From Hevea brasiliensis (taxonomy: Eukaryota; Streptophyta; Magnoliopsida; Malpighiales; Euphorbiaceae), in contig NC_079498.1 in the NCBI RefSeq assembly GCF_030052815.1, positions 73,890,992-73,954,991 of the forward strand: a stretch of DNA of 64,000 bases, in the 5' to 3' direction. Below, piece after piece: positions 54,368-64,000 of this stretch (its first letter is position 1; every line of letters begins with the position of its first letter). Below the pieces are notes generated by a model. The model saw nothing but the letters and a program-made list of their open reading frames with translations, searched no databases and was not told where the DNA came from. A program made the position numbers and the translations under genes.

Positions 54368-56471
54368 TATTAGTAGTATGCCCTAGAGCATATCATTTAG
54401 TATGTATCTTGTACATATTTTTATTAATAAAAGGCATTTCCACTTTTCCGTTTATATAATATATTTATGTGTAATAGAAAAGGTCCATTGATATTTTGTT
54501 AGAAATATTATTCTTAAGTTGTTAAGAATATGAGTGACAATATTTCTAGCACAAAGTATCATAAATAGGTTCACAATCGAGGATACTTCATAATAAGGAC
54601 ATGACTTATCCAGAAAGATTGTATTCATGTTTGTTACCAAGTTATTTATATGAGATATAAATAATATGGAATGGTGAGTCTCATGCCATATGACAAACAT
54701 GATAGGCACTTATAAATGATAAGTAGGCCGAACCAGTGACACTTATGACAAGCACATGGAGTTTACTCTTGTCAATGTTTTGTCATAAATTATATTAGTG
54801 CATATAATCTTTAGACCTGAGATAGCACAGTTATCTTGTATATAGGTAGTTTGAGTTTGATACTGCTTTCATACTTGTACTGTGTATGGGTATATGGGTA
54901 TCTGTTGGCTCCTACTAGTTATATATGGAGGTAGGTGTTGATCAAGATGGAATCTCTTCCTCTAAGTAAATAGAGATAAAATCCTATGTTCATTTTATTG
55001 TTCTTGATGTTTTAAGTTCTTGGCCAGGACATATAGATTTATTAAGAAAAGAGTTTCTGATGAGAAAATATTTTTAATCAAGAACTAGAATTAAAAGAGA
55101 ACATAATATTCATAGCAAATAGAGTTTGACATAAACCATGACTCCAGCTTGAGTTGGGATTTTGTAACAGAGAGATTCTAGTGCATGGTAACATATGATT
55201 ATAGGTTCATTTAAGGTAAACCTTATTACTAATTGGGTGGCCATGGCATGCTATGCTAGGTGTTAACCATGGTCTATGAGGTTCATAAAATGATTTAGAG
55301 AAATCATTTATGGTAAGAAAGAGTTCTGATGATATTAAGAGTTGATGTCAAGTCTCATTGGCAATTAGTGATGAGCCTAGTAAGTCACACACATACACAA
55401 GTTATCACCTATTTAAATATGATTTAATTAATTAATTAAAGAGTTTAATTGATTAATTAAATAGGTTTGATTTGTAATTAAATTGCAAAGTCCCTAGCAA
55501 GACTTGAAACCAAATCTAGATTATTGGATATATAGTATAAGTTAAATTTATATTTAAACTGTTTAAATATGAATTTAATTAATGAGAAATTAATAAATAG
55601 AGATTAATTAATTAATTTATATTTGATATAAATTAGAAGAAGAAAAATAATTATTTTGGGTTAAGAACTCAAAATTAAGACATAGGGGCATTTTGGTCAT
55701 TTCACAGTGTGACACATGGCACCATGAGATGGTGACATATGAGATTACACATAAACTTGCCAAATGTTTTTTAATCATGTAAGATGATTAAAATCAAGAT
55801 TAAATATAGGTTTGACACTTGGCACAATATGATTGGGTCACTTAAACCTAGAGCTAATCAAAGGGTGACATGTGGCAAGGGTTTAATGTGTTAACCTAGC
55901 TATATAAGTGTTGTTATGAAAAAGAAAATCAACCAGCAGCCACTCCTCTCCTTTGTCACGCCATTTCGAGGTTCTCCATCTATTCTTCTTCATCTCTCAC
56001 CAATTCAAATAGATTAGCCATCAATCTTTTGAATTAAGAACACTATAAATTGTTTCTAGTGTCCTGTTTACATCTCTAATCTCTTAAAATGTAGAACTTG
56101 AATTTCTAATTAATAGAAAAAGCTTTAGAAGCTGTTCAAGGGCTGCCATAGGTGTTCTTGGTGTGGACAAACTAGAGGGACAATATCTAGTGTCATGAAG
56201 ACAAATCTTAAAGGCGCAGACACGCTGTAGTCCATCAAGAGGTTAGTGTAATCGTTCTTGATTTAATCTAGGGTTCTAAAATTAATCTGATTAATTTTAA
56301 AATCTTAAATGGCAAATAAAAATCCAAAAACATATTAAAAGAGTTTTAATATGTTGTTTATCATTGAAATCAAATAGATAAAAATAAATCTTGCATGATG
56401 CATGTGACCCTAGGTGAAAATTTTTGAATTCAATGGTATAAACTTGTGTTTTTCATGCTTCCATTCTTTCA
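54368..56471 (+). mobile_element. Solo LTR of copia family D in the Co-2 leader
   Basis: TATTAGTAGTATGCC to CATTCTTTCA, 2104 bp, colinear with the Co-1 and Co-2 LTRs. It sits in the leader of a member of its own family. Compared with Co-1 about 25 bp of leader (GCAAAGTGAGACC and following) are missing at the site, and no clean 5-bp duplication is visible. TATA-like GCTATATAAG at 55899. Confidence 0.9.
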
Positions 56472-57087
56472 ATTAGGACGACCAAAAAATCTTCCAAACA
56501 AATGATTAAGTTGAAAATGGTATAATTAAAGTAATTATAACATGGGCCCTCCATTGAGGTAATTATTTTAAGAAATTTTAAATACTTGCATATGATGCAA
56601 TTAATTTAAGAGATTTTCTTAAGAATAATTGTTAAGCATGAGATGTTGTAAATATGTAAATGGCTTAGAGGCCAATATTGGATGTACTTGAGGACATTAA
56701 AATTATTTGCATAATTATTGGCTCAATGGGATCAACTTAACTAATGCATGATAAGTCAATAATGGATGTACCTGAGATTTTGAGCATTAGGAGCTAGGTA
56801 AAGGATTGAACCTCACATGAGATGTGATGGGCAAGGAGGTGCTCACTTATAGTTTATTGTAATTCCAATAATGGATGTGCCTGAGGATGATCAATAGGAT
56901 TATAAGAATTCAATCACCCACTAGAAATCCATCTAACTAGGATTTTTGTTTTCTAATTTGGAAGTGTAGGATTCGCCAAGTTAGTGGGAGGACCAATTTG
57001 ATTAAAAGATCATAATCATTTTGGTTAATTACATGATACATTTACTAATTAATCTGGTTATTTTTTGTAGTTAATTTTTTGATAATA
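56472..57087 (+). other. Co-2 leader, last part, no gene
   Basis: It matches Co-1 13190-13795 and carries the three 20-bp repeats at 56673, 56757 and 56866. Confidence 0.82.
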
Positions 57088-57915
57088 ATGAGCACAGAAC
57101 AACCACCACCATCCAATATCCTTGCAAGTATACTTGATCACAATAGGTTGACAGGACTTAATCTCTCTGATTGGCTAAGAAATTTGAAACTTGTTCTGAA
57201 CCTTGAACATATAGGATATGTTCTAGACTCAAATGTTCCTAGTCCCTTACCTCCAAAGGCCACTCAAGAGGAACATGAAACTTTGGACAAGTGGAAGGAG
57301 CATGATATGAGAGCCAAGTGTTACATGCTTGTTTCTATGAGTAATGAGTTACAAAAGCAACATGAGAACATGCAGAGTGCGAGTGAGATCCTCCTTCACC
57401 TACAAGAGTTATATAGTGAGCACAGTAGGAATGCTAGGTATGAGATATCTAGACAGTTGTTCCGCATGAGGATGTCTGAGGGACAAAATGTTGGGGATTA
57501 TGTCCACAAGATGATTCGGTTGATTGAACAGTTGGAACATCTTGACTTTAATACGGATTTCCAACTGCAGAAGGATTTGATCCTTCAGTCCCTTCCTGAG
57601 TCATTTTGGAATTTTGTGACAAATTTCTATATGACTAAGCAGGAATGCACCTTGATTGGTTTACTCAACATGCTAGTTATTGCCCAAAAGAATATACCAG
57701 GCAATAAAAAAAAATGTAGCTTTGATTACATCTTCTTTTACTAGAAAGTCCAACAAGAAGAAGGGAAATAAGAAAAAGAAACCTCAGATTCCTGGTCCTT
57801 CCAAGATAATAGCTAAACAAAAAGGGAAGACTAAAGCTGATGGAGGCAAAGGAAAGTGTTTCCACTGCCAGACTAATGGGCACTGGAAAACGAAACTGCC
57901 CAGAGTATAGCAATC
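57088..57915 (+). pseudogene. Copia gag (Co-2), mostly open
   Basis: ATG 57088 begins MSTEQPPPSNILASILDHNR; the frame stays open for about 200 codons through SDWLRNLKLVLNLEHIGYVL, DKWKEHDMRAKCYML, RYEISRQLFRMRMSEGQNVG and LQSLPESFWNFVTNF. A frameshift in the AATAAAAAAAAATG run near 57703-57716 moves it out of frame. The CCHC knuckle starts CFHCQTNGHW (57867), then an extra A shifts the frame before the last Cys. This is the better of the two copia gags and fixes the start of Co-1's. Confidence 0.9.
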
Positions 57916-58850
57916 TAAAAGAATGCAATGCCATGATGAAAATCAATTCAAGTTCAAAATATATTTGGCACTTAATGTTAGGTCATGTTGCAGAAGATAG
58001 GATTGCAAAACTGGAGAAAATGGGGATTTTATCCTCATTGGGTTCTGAACCTACTCCAACTTGTAAATCCTGCCTTCAGGGCAAAATGACTAAATCACTC
58101 TTTGTTGGACAAGGGCTAAGAGCTGAAAATATTTTGGAGCTAATACATAGTGATGTATGTAGTCTATTTAAAGAAATGGCTAGAAGCAGTTTTTATTATT
58201 TTATTACCTTTACTGACGATAAAGCAAGGTTTGGGTATTTGTATTTGATGAAATACAAATATGAATTCTTTGTAAAAGTTCAAAGAATTTAAATCTAAAG
58301 TAGAAAATCAAACGGGAAAAGGTATTAAATCTCTTCGATCAGATCGTGGAGGTGAATACTTGAGTACTGAATTTGATGAATACTCGAGAGAGCATGGCAT
58401 TGTTTCCTAGCTGACTCCTCTAGGAACACCACAGCTGAATGGTGTATCTGAAAGGAGAAATCGTAACTTATTGGATATGGTACGTAGTATGATGAGCTAT
58501 ACTAATATGCCAATCTCCTTTGGGGATTTGCATTAGAATCAACTTTGTATATTATGAATAAGGTTCCATCAAAATCAGTATCTTCCACACCTTATGAGAT
58601 ATGGCATAGAAGAAAACCAAGTCTTAAGCATGTTAAGATTTTGGGTTGTCCAGCTTATATCAAAAAGCTGAACACTGATAAATTGGAAACAAGATCAAAA
58701 AATGGTCGATTTCTTGGATATCCAAAAGATAATTTTGGATATTATTTTTATTTGCCTACATCACAAAAGGTTGTGGTAAGTAGAGATGCCATATTTCTTG
58801 AGCAACAGTTTGTTCAAGAAGGAGGCAAAGGAAGGAAATAGAGTTAGAAT
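57916..58850 (+). pseudogene. Copia integrase (Co-2), frameshifted; protease absent
   Basis: Gag passes into the pre-integrase region with no protease between, so about 0.5 kb is deleted. The zinc finger is complete: WHLMLGHVAEDRIAKLEKMG with two His, and CKSCLQGKMTK with two Cys. Catalytic residues: D in LIHSDVCS (about 58152), D in SLRSDRGGEYLST (about 58340), E in NGVSERRNRN (about 58450). Frameshifts near 58280 and 58520, and TAG near 58410. KSVSSTPYEIWHRRKPSLKH and NGRFLGYPKDNFGYYFY end the domain. Integrase of the copia type inserts the cDNA. Confidence 0.9.
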
Positions 58851-59244
58851 TGGAGAATTCTAACCAACCAATAGATCAGATGGATATAGATCCATCTAGT
58901 CAACCTACACCTATTAATGATACATCTACAGCTGTTCCTCATAGAACAACTAGGATATCTCACCCACCAGTGAGATATGGTTTCCTTCATGAAGAAGAAT
59001 AAGACTTGTCTACTCATGAAGAAGTAGATCATGGAGATGATCCACTTACCTATGAAGAAGCTATATCAGATATAGACTCTTTAAAATGGATTTATGCTTT
59101 GAAATCCGAGATTGATTCCATGTATAAGAATCAAGTTTGGGATCTTGTTGACCCACGTGAAGGTATTGTACCTATAGGGAACAAATGGGTTTTCAAGAAG
59201 AAAATTGGTTCTGATAGAAAGGTAGAGACCTATAAAGCAAGGCT
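58851..59244 (+). pseudogene. Start of copia RT (Co-2), truncated at breakpoint
   Basis: PVRYGFLHEEE then TAA; DDPLTYEEAISDIDSLKWIY, KNQVWDLVDPREGIVPIGNK, WVFKKKIGSDRKVETYKARL. The next codons belong to the A2 LTR. Motif A and the YVDD box are missing, so no catalytic site remains. Confidence 0.9.
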
Positions 59245-59677
59245 TAACGGGTTGGCCAAAAATCACCTCTGAAGGCGAAATGACCAAAATGCCCTCCGTT
59301 TGGCTTAACGGGTCAAAATTGTCTGTACCGATTGAAAAATTTTTCTAGGTATTTTGTTGGCATTCTAATGCCATAGGAACCTCAATGACCCTTCTCTGGA
59401 GTCCCAAAAATTATTTTATAATTTTTCCCCCGGGTCTAGGGCTCCTCGTTGCGAGAACCGCAACTTCCCTCTGGTTACCCATCGCTAGGGTACCGGCTCG
59501 TTTAACTTGGTTGTATTTTATTTCTAAAATTTTTACCAAATTTTTCTTATTAATATTTGAGTTCATTATGGTCCCTCACTTTAGTTTAAATATTTTTCCG
59601 GACATTCTAGCTGTTCGGACCGACACTGGTCACCGGAACAGCAGGATGTACGGAGTAGTTAACGGGAGGGTGTAACA
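59245..59677 (-). repeat. First 433 bp of A2 3' LTR (family A)
   Basis: Colinear with A0 3125-3558. It breaks at GGCTTAACGGG, where Co-2 and the LTR share a few bases. The 5S-like block lies at 59462-59506. Confidence 0.9.
59462..59506 (-). promoter_or_regulatory. 5S-rRNA-like A/C-box block, A2 3' LTR
   Basis: GTTAAACGAGCC, AGCGATGGGTAACC, AGGGAAGTTG; offset 171 bp. Confidence 0.45.
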
Positions 59678-59934
59678 ACTCTTCCCCTCTAATTTAAATT
59701 TCGTCCTCGAAATTTACCTGACTTAAGTAATCGGGGAGTTGCTACCTTCTTGTTTCTTCACTTCCTTGTATCGCCTCATCAGTGTCTGGGTTTGGCTCTT
59801 CCTGAGCTTCCATAGCATATGCTTGTGGTGCCACCCTGACTTCGGGCTTTTCAACTGTCTCAGAAACAATCTTCTGTGAAATGTCAGCCATTTCTGTTCT
59901 ACCCGATCTTTTACCCCTTTAAACTATAGGGAAA
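59678..59934 (-). pseudogene. A2 tail between gag and 3' LTR, product unknown
   Basis: After a TAA near 59930 the frame continues about 80 codons: MADISQKIVSETVEKPEV, then an acidic, Glu/Gln-rich stretch and LPDYLSQVNF. It matches nothing else in gypsy pol that I recognise; A1 keeps its last 80 bp. It may be the normal C-terminus of the family A polyprotein. AGAGGGGAAGAG (59680-59692) is the polypurine tract. Confidence 0.6.
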
Positions 59935-60983
59935 GGCCTATCAACTTGTACCAGAGCTATTGAACCACTCCTCTGAGGGCAATCTCTTATGAAATGATCC
60001 GTAGCCCCACACTTGAAACATTCTCCAGTTAACAGTCGACACTCCCCTCTATGTCTTCTACTACAATGCATACATTCAGGCACTGGGGTTGATCCCCTTA
60101 TTATTGTGCCCGGGGAACTAGCTATAGATATTCCAATCTAGCCTCTGTGGCCCTGTGTCTGATCTTGTGAACTAGAACCCTTAAACTTCTTACTATCAGT
60201 TGGTATACTTGACTGTCCTGGTCCAAATTCCCTCTTACGCTGCCTATCTTTCCTATTTTGTTCATTTATTCTCACTTTCTCCTCTTTTAATGTAGCTTCC
60301 ACTAGCTTGGTGAAGTCAGTGATTCCCAAGGCAGTGAGCTGGATCTTGATGTTGTCATTTAGTCCCTCTTCAAATCTCTTACACCTTTTAGCTTCATTAG
60401 GGACTATCTCCCTTCCATAGCGGCTCAATCTTACGAATTCCTTCTCATACTCGGCCACTGACAACTGTCTCTGCCTCAGGTTAATAAACTCTCTTCTTCT
60501 CTCTTCTAGGTATACAGTACCCACATATTTCTTCTTAAATTCGGAGAGAAAGAAGTCCCATGTCACTATTTCTGGCTGCACTTTACTGGACACAGTGTCC
60601 TACCATTCATATGCATCGTCTTGCAGCAGAGATACAGCAGATTCCAAGTTTTGCTCTGGAGTGCAATGGAGTTGTTTTAGAATTCTACCTGTTCTGTTCA
60701 ACCAATTTTCGACTGCCACAGAATCATCTTCTCTCTTACCATAGAAGTCCACTGCTCCAAACTTTCTTAGCCTTTCCAGGTGTGATTTCTGCTGTGGAGC
60801 TGGTGGTGGTGGTGGTGGTGCTGGCATTACTCCGGCCATTTGCTGGAACATGGCCTGTGGAGGCTGAACAGGCTCTGCTTGAGCTGGTGGAGTAGGTTCT
60901 CCCCTACCCCCAGTCTCAGCTGCTACAGGTGGAGCATGACTCTCCACTTCCTCCTCGACTGCTCTCTGTGATGAAGGGTCCAT
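59935..60983 (-). pseudogene. Gypsy gag (A2), one main nonsense codon
   Basis: ATG 60983 starts MDPSSQRAVEEEVESHAPPV. A Pro-rich part (PAPPPPPPAP) leads to HLERLRKFGAVDFYGKREDD and WLNRTGRILKQLHCT. A TAG replaces Trp after DAYEW (60600-60602). Then WDFFLSEFKKKYVGTVYLEE, LSVAEYEKEFVRLSRYG and RCKRFEEGLNDNIKIQL, and a stop after QGHRG at 60138. The zinc knuckle (about 59979-60020) reads CFKCGATDHFIRDC, a complete CX2CX4HX4C set. It is the best gag of family A; the capsid fold and RNA-binding finger are both present. Particle and RNA-packaging role by family. Confidence 0.9.
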
Positions 60984-61110
60984 ATCCTATTCAAAATAAG
61001 AAAGACAAACAGATCTGCATTAGTGTCACCTCGACTTTTACAAATCCAATGCATGGTATGGACTCAATCTAGGCCCAGAAACGCCTAAACCGTGCTCTGA
61101 TACCACTAAA
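60984..61110 (-). promoter_or_regulatory. A2 leader with primer-binding site
   Basis: TGGTATCAGAGC at 61094-61105 on the minus strand is perfect, five bases from the LTR. The leader equals that of A0 with a few changes. Confidence 0.92.
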
Positions 61111-61695
61111 TGTGACACCCCTTACCCGACTACAGTGTAGCCGAGCAAGTTATGCCGCTCAGTATGCCGGAGCACTCTATTTTATCTTAATTCATTTTTA
61201 TCGTAGTTTTCAATATAACTTGTGAAACATAATTCATTTATTGAAATTGTAATTTATTTGAGGTTCTGAAAATTTTAAAGAAAATCCGGCGGAGTACCGG
61301 CTAAATATGGAGAAAACAGTTCTTCGGAACCTGTGAAAAACACTTCTAATAATCATATTCATCCATTCACAAACTCCAATATCAAGATCTCAATATTTTT
61401 CAACCATTCATTTCTCAATCATTCATCACATGTGATAATCATATATAAATTACAGATAAACATTCACTTTTCCATTTATAAACACAATTCTCATTATTTA
61501 CATGAACATCAAATTACATTTCATAAGTTCATTTACACATGAGAAAATAAAATCAATTATAAAATACCAAAATGACACCTAGTGTCCTACCAATGCACTG
61601 CAGACGGTGAGGTGACACAGACACTATGCAGAACTGTGAATGGCCTTACCCAATCTGTGGTCTACTGGGCTCTCTGTCCAAATCTTCAGTACCTA

Positions 61696-61732
61696 CGCGT
61701 TGCAAAAGCGACGCGCTAAGCATAAAGCTTAG
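61696..61732 (-). promoter_or_regulatory. Double hairpin in A2 LTR
   Basis: CGCGTTGC/GCGACGCG with AAAA loop (61696-61715) and GCTAAGC/GCTTAG (61715-61732). One imperfect position per stem, at a different place from A0, so both can derive from perfect stems. Confidence 0.62.
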
Positions 61733-62026
61733 TGGTGCAATAATAAAATAAAAGAAAATAGCAGAAAATAAATGTGTATTTAATGTATATGCCTTATTTG
61801 GTTTGCATTTGTATATCCCTTTTTTTTTTTCGTTAACTTTGTCCACTTTCATTCATTTGGTTGCCCAAGTAACCTACGACAGGCTGACTAAACTGGATAA
61901 CGGGTCGTTGGCACTGGACACCGCGGTGCCTCGGGCCGTCATACCATGGGACGCAGAACGTCAACTACGTATGCAGTCAGTATGGCTAAAGAGCCATGAT
62001 AACACATAGTCGGGCGTAGAAGCCAT

Positions 62027-62107
62027 GAATGTTGGCATAATGCCATGAATGCGGGCATAAAGCCATGAATACGGGCATAAAGCCATGAATACAGGCATAA
62101 AGCCTTT
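62027..62107 (-). repeat. About 20-bp minisatellite in A2 LTR
   Basis: Units of the type CATGAATACGGGCATAAAGC, four copies, reverse complement of 21939-22030. Confidence 0.88.
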
Positions 62108-62401
62108 CGCAGTACTGCTAAAACAATACCCTATTGGCATGCCAATCTATCCAATCTGACACACGTGTCTAGGCAATACAAGGGCACATAATATCATTAA
62201 ATATTAATATATTATGTTTTATGAGTTTATTATTTCATGATAAATTTCAATTATAATTCATACATTCTTTTGATCATTTATATGATCACAATTCACATCA
62301 ATTATCCTTTTATACCATTGTACTCAAAATACTTCTCCTCTCTACAATAATGAGAACTAATGTCTCATTCATACATTAATATGGTTCATTTATTCATTCA
62401 T

Positions 62402-64000
62402 TGTAACACCCCAAAGTTCGGTAGTGCATTCTGCTGCTCCGGTGACTAGTGTTGTCCGGACAGCTAGGATGCCTAGAACCGTACTTCGATATGAGTGAGG
62501 AGACATAAAATAATGAAATACAATAAAAGAAAGTACAAGAAAAACAAAGGAAAAAATGATAGCAAAGAAATGTGACCAAGTTAAACGAGCCGGGAAACCT
62601 AACGATGGGTGACCGCACTGGGAAGTCACGGCGTGGACCTTTGACTAGCCCTGGACTGCGGGGAACCCTGGAAAACATTTTTAGGACTTAAATAGACCCT
62701 TGTTGAAGAATGAATATCATTAGAAATATCAAAGAAAAATTAAATGAATAGTACAAAGAAAAGTGAGAAATCGAAAAACAGACAAAACCTGGTAATACCG
62801 AAAAATCGGGAACGTAACCCGAACAGGGGCATTATGGTCATTTGACACCCCGAATTGTCTTTTGACCTAAATGTCCATTAAAAATAAATAATATTACACT
62901 TAGAAAATGAAATGAAAAATTAATTTGGTGGTACCTAAAGAAATTAGCTAAAATCATGGGTTAAATGTGGAATAAGTGGGAAGTTAGCTTAAAATATGAT
63001 TTAATTTTGCTAGTGGACCACTAAGAACATTAAAATGATTAATTATACTTATAAGTGGGCAGATTATTCCCACTCAAAGTTCATCTTCCTCACTTAGCTC
63101 ATCCATGCCGAATTGAAGAGAAACAAACCCTCCATTGCCGTTTGGTTTTGAGCTTGATTTCCTCTCTCCATTTCAACTCCAATCCCTTAAGTAGCTTTAT
63201 GAAAAATGGTCTACACATCACAAGGAAGATATTGATACCAATTTTGAGAAGTTTGGTGAAGGTTTAGCAAGTTACAATTAAAGGTAAGTTTGTATTTTTG
63301 AGAATTCCTTTGTTAAGTTTTGTGTGCATGTTATGGGTGTTGGTTTGGTGAAGGAAAATTTTGAGTTTGAAGAGTTATTGTTGTTTTCATTTTGGACAGC
63401 CATGAGTCACGTTTTTGATGAGATATTTGTGCATATAATTGATGAGAAATAATGTTGATCATGGTGATTTAGTAACTTAGTGAATTATTTCATGTTTATA
63501 TGGTGATTTATACACTTGGATGGGAATTGGTAAATTGGACGGCACTTTGATGTTGAAGAAGGTTTGCGGCAGCTTGGGAACACTTGAGTAATTATATGTA
63601 TTGAAGGAAGTGTGGGCAGAATATTGACCTTGAAGGATTGATGATATGTATGTAGATTGATATTGTAAAGTGTATGTAAAATTTGTAATGGTTAGGTGTG
63701 TATGTAATGGTACTTAGAAATTGTAAATGTGAATTATAATTGGTGTGTTGAGGGTAATGGTAATCTGCCCAAAGTAATGTTGATGTAATGTAGAAAATGC
63801 TTTTGGTAATGTACCAAAACAGATTGGTAGGTAAGTAAACAAATTGCAAAGGTAAATGTGTGTTTGAAGTGGGGTGTGAAAGGCATATTGAGGGCAGTAT
63901 ACATTTTAGCCTATAACCTTAAATGTGTAACCTCAATTGGTATGAGACCAATTTGAGGTAAAACTAGGCACAAAATGTGCCAACTTTCATTGAGAAACCA
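62402..64000 (+). mobile_element. Family C LTR (C3), 5' part, runs off the window
   Basis: TGTAACACCCC at 62402 opens an LTR colinear with 49604 onward for 1.6 kb. Whether a full element or another solo LTR follows cannot be seen. TTCAT at 62397-62401 would be the target duplication. Confidence 0.9.
62580..62628 (+). promoter_or_regulatory. 5S-rRNA-like A/C-box block, C3
   Basis: GTTAAACGAGCC, ACGATGGGTGACC, CTGGGAAGTCAC; offset 178 bp. Confidence 0.5.

Larger units (their letters stand above)
36171..59244 (+). mobile_element. Ty1/copia element Co-2, heavily interrupted and 3'-truncated
   Basis: 5' LTR 36171-37627 plus 48783-49436 (split by C1), primer site 49439, leader with a solo gypsy LTR and a solo copia LTR, gag 57088, integrase, and the start of RT to about 59244. 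RT end, RNase H and 3' LTR are missing. Net copia sequence without insertions is about 5.7 kb. Confidence 0.88.
59245..62401 (-). mobile_element. Gypsy element A2: gag-only, 3' LTR truncated, 5' LTR interrupted
   Basis: Minus strand: 5' LTR from 61111 rightward (interrupted at 62402), primer site, gag, short tail, polypurine tract, 3' LTR 59677-59245 (first 433 bp only). There is no protease, RT, RNase H or integrase. The left edge is a breakpoint with Co-2, not an LTR end. It is either a deletion derivative or a naturally gag-only family. Confidence 0.85.
61111..62401 (-). repeat. 3' part of A2 5' LTR (family A)
   Basis: Starts (plus strand) TGTGACACCCC and follows A1 3' LTR in reverse from 23098 to about 21700. 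It ends at 62401 where a family C LTR inserted. Minisatellite at 62027-62107. Confidence 0.9.

Overview
This is plant nuclear DNA, most likely from a dicot and heterochromatic. I found no host gene. Essentially every base belongs to nested LTR retrotransposons, all broken by stops, frameshifts or deletions. The plant origin rests on three things: Ty3/gypsy elements whose integrase ends in a chromodomain (Del/Tekay-like, with LTRs of 2-4 kb), Ty1/copia elements with initiator-Met-tRNA primer sites, and a Cassandra-type miniature retrotransposon carrying 5S-rRNA-derived sequence. I cannot name the species from sequence alone.

Three gypsy LTR families (A, B, C) and one copia LTR family (D) explain the layout. 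Left part: A0 (minus, gag start plus 5' LTR, 1-3558) sits in the 3' LTR of B1. B1 (minus, 3559-12658, gag-pol plus 5' LTR) sits in the leader of copia Co-1 (plus, 12659-25205). Co-1's 3' LTR is split by A1 (plus, 17106-23098; two LTRs around a 213-bp remnant), and A1's 5' LTR is split by a rearranged Cassandra (17572-18454). Co-1 abuts, and probably lies within, the 5' LTR of A3 (plus, 25206-27879).

Middle and right: A3 is cut in its reverse transcriptase by B2 (plus, 27880-36170). B2's 3' LTR is cut by a second copia, Co-2 (36171-59244). Co-2's 5' LTR contains the complete but chimeric gypsy element C1 (minus, 37628-48777, LTRs about 4.1 kb). Co-2's leader contains a 4.04-kb solo LTR of family C (49604-53645) and a solo copia LTR (54368-56471). 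Co-2 stops inside reverse transcriptase at a breakpoint with A2 (minus, gag only, 59245-62401), and A2's 5' LTR is entered by another family-C LTR (62402 to the window end). Five-base target duplications at four insertions (A1, Cassandra, C1, solo C) fix the order of those events.

The structure least explained by ordinary annotation is inside the gypsy LTRs. All three families carry, 170-178 bp from the LTR 5' end and in the sense orientation, a block resembling the A-box and C-box of plant 5S rRNA. Most carry a GTCCGGAC palindrome about 50-57 bp in. About 0.6-0.75 kb before the LTR 3' end there is a pair of adjoining hairpins whose stems are kept while their sequence changes. These modules, the rearranged Cassandra and the chimeric C1 are the main points to follow up. 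Element boundaries come from direct comparison of copies within the window; family names come from general knowledge, and no database was searched.
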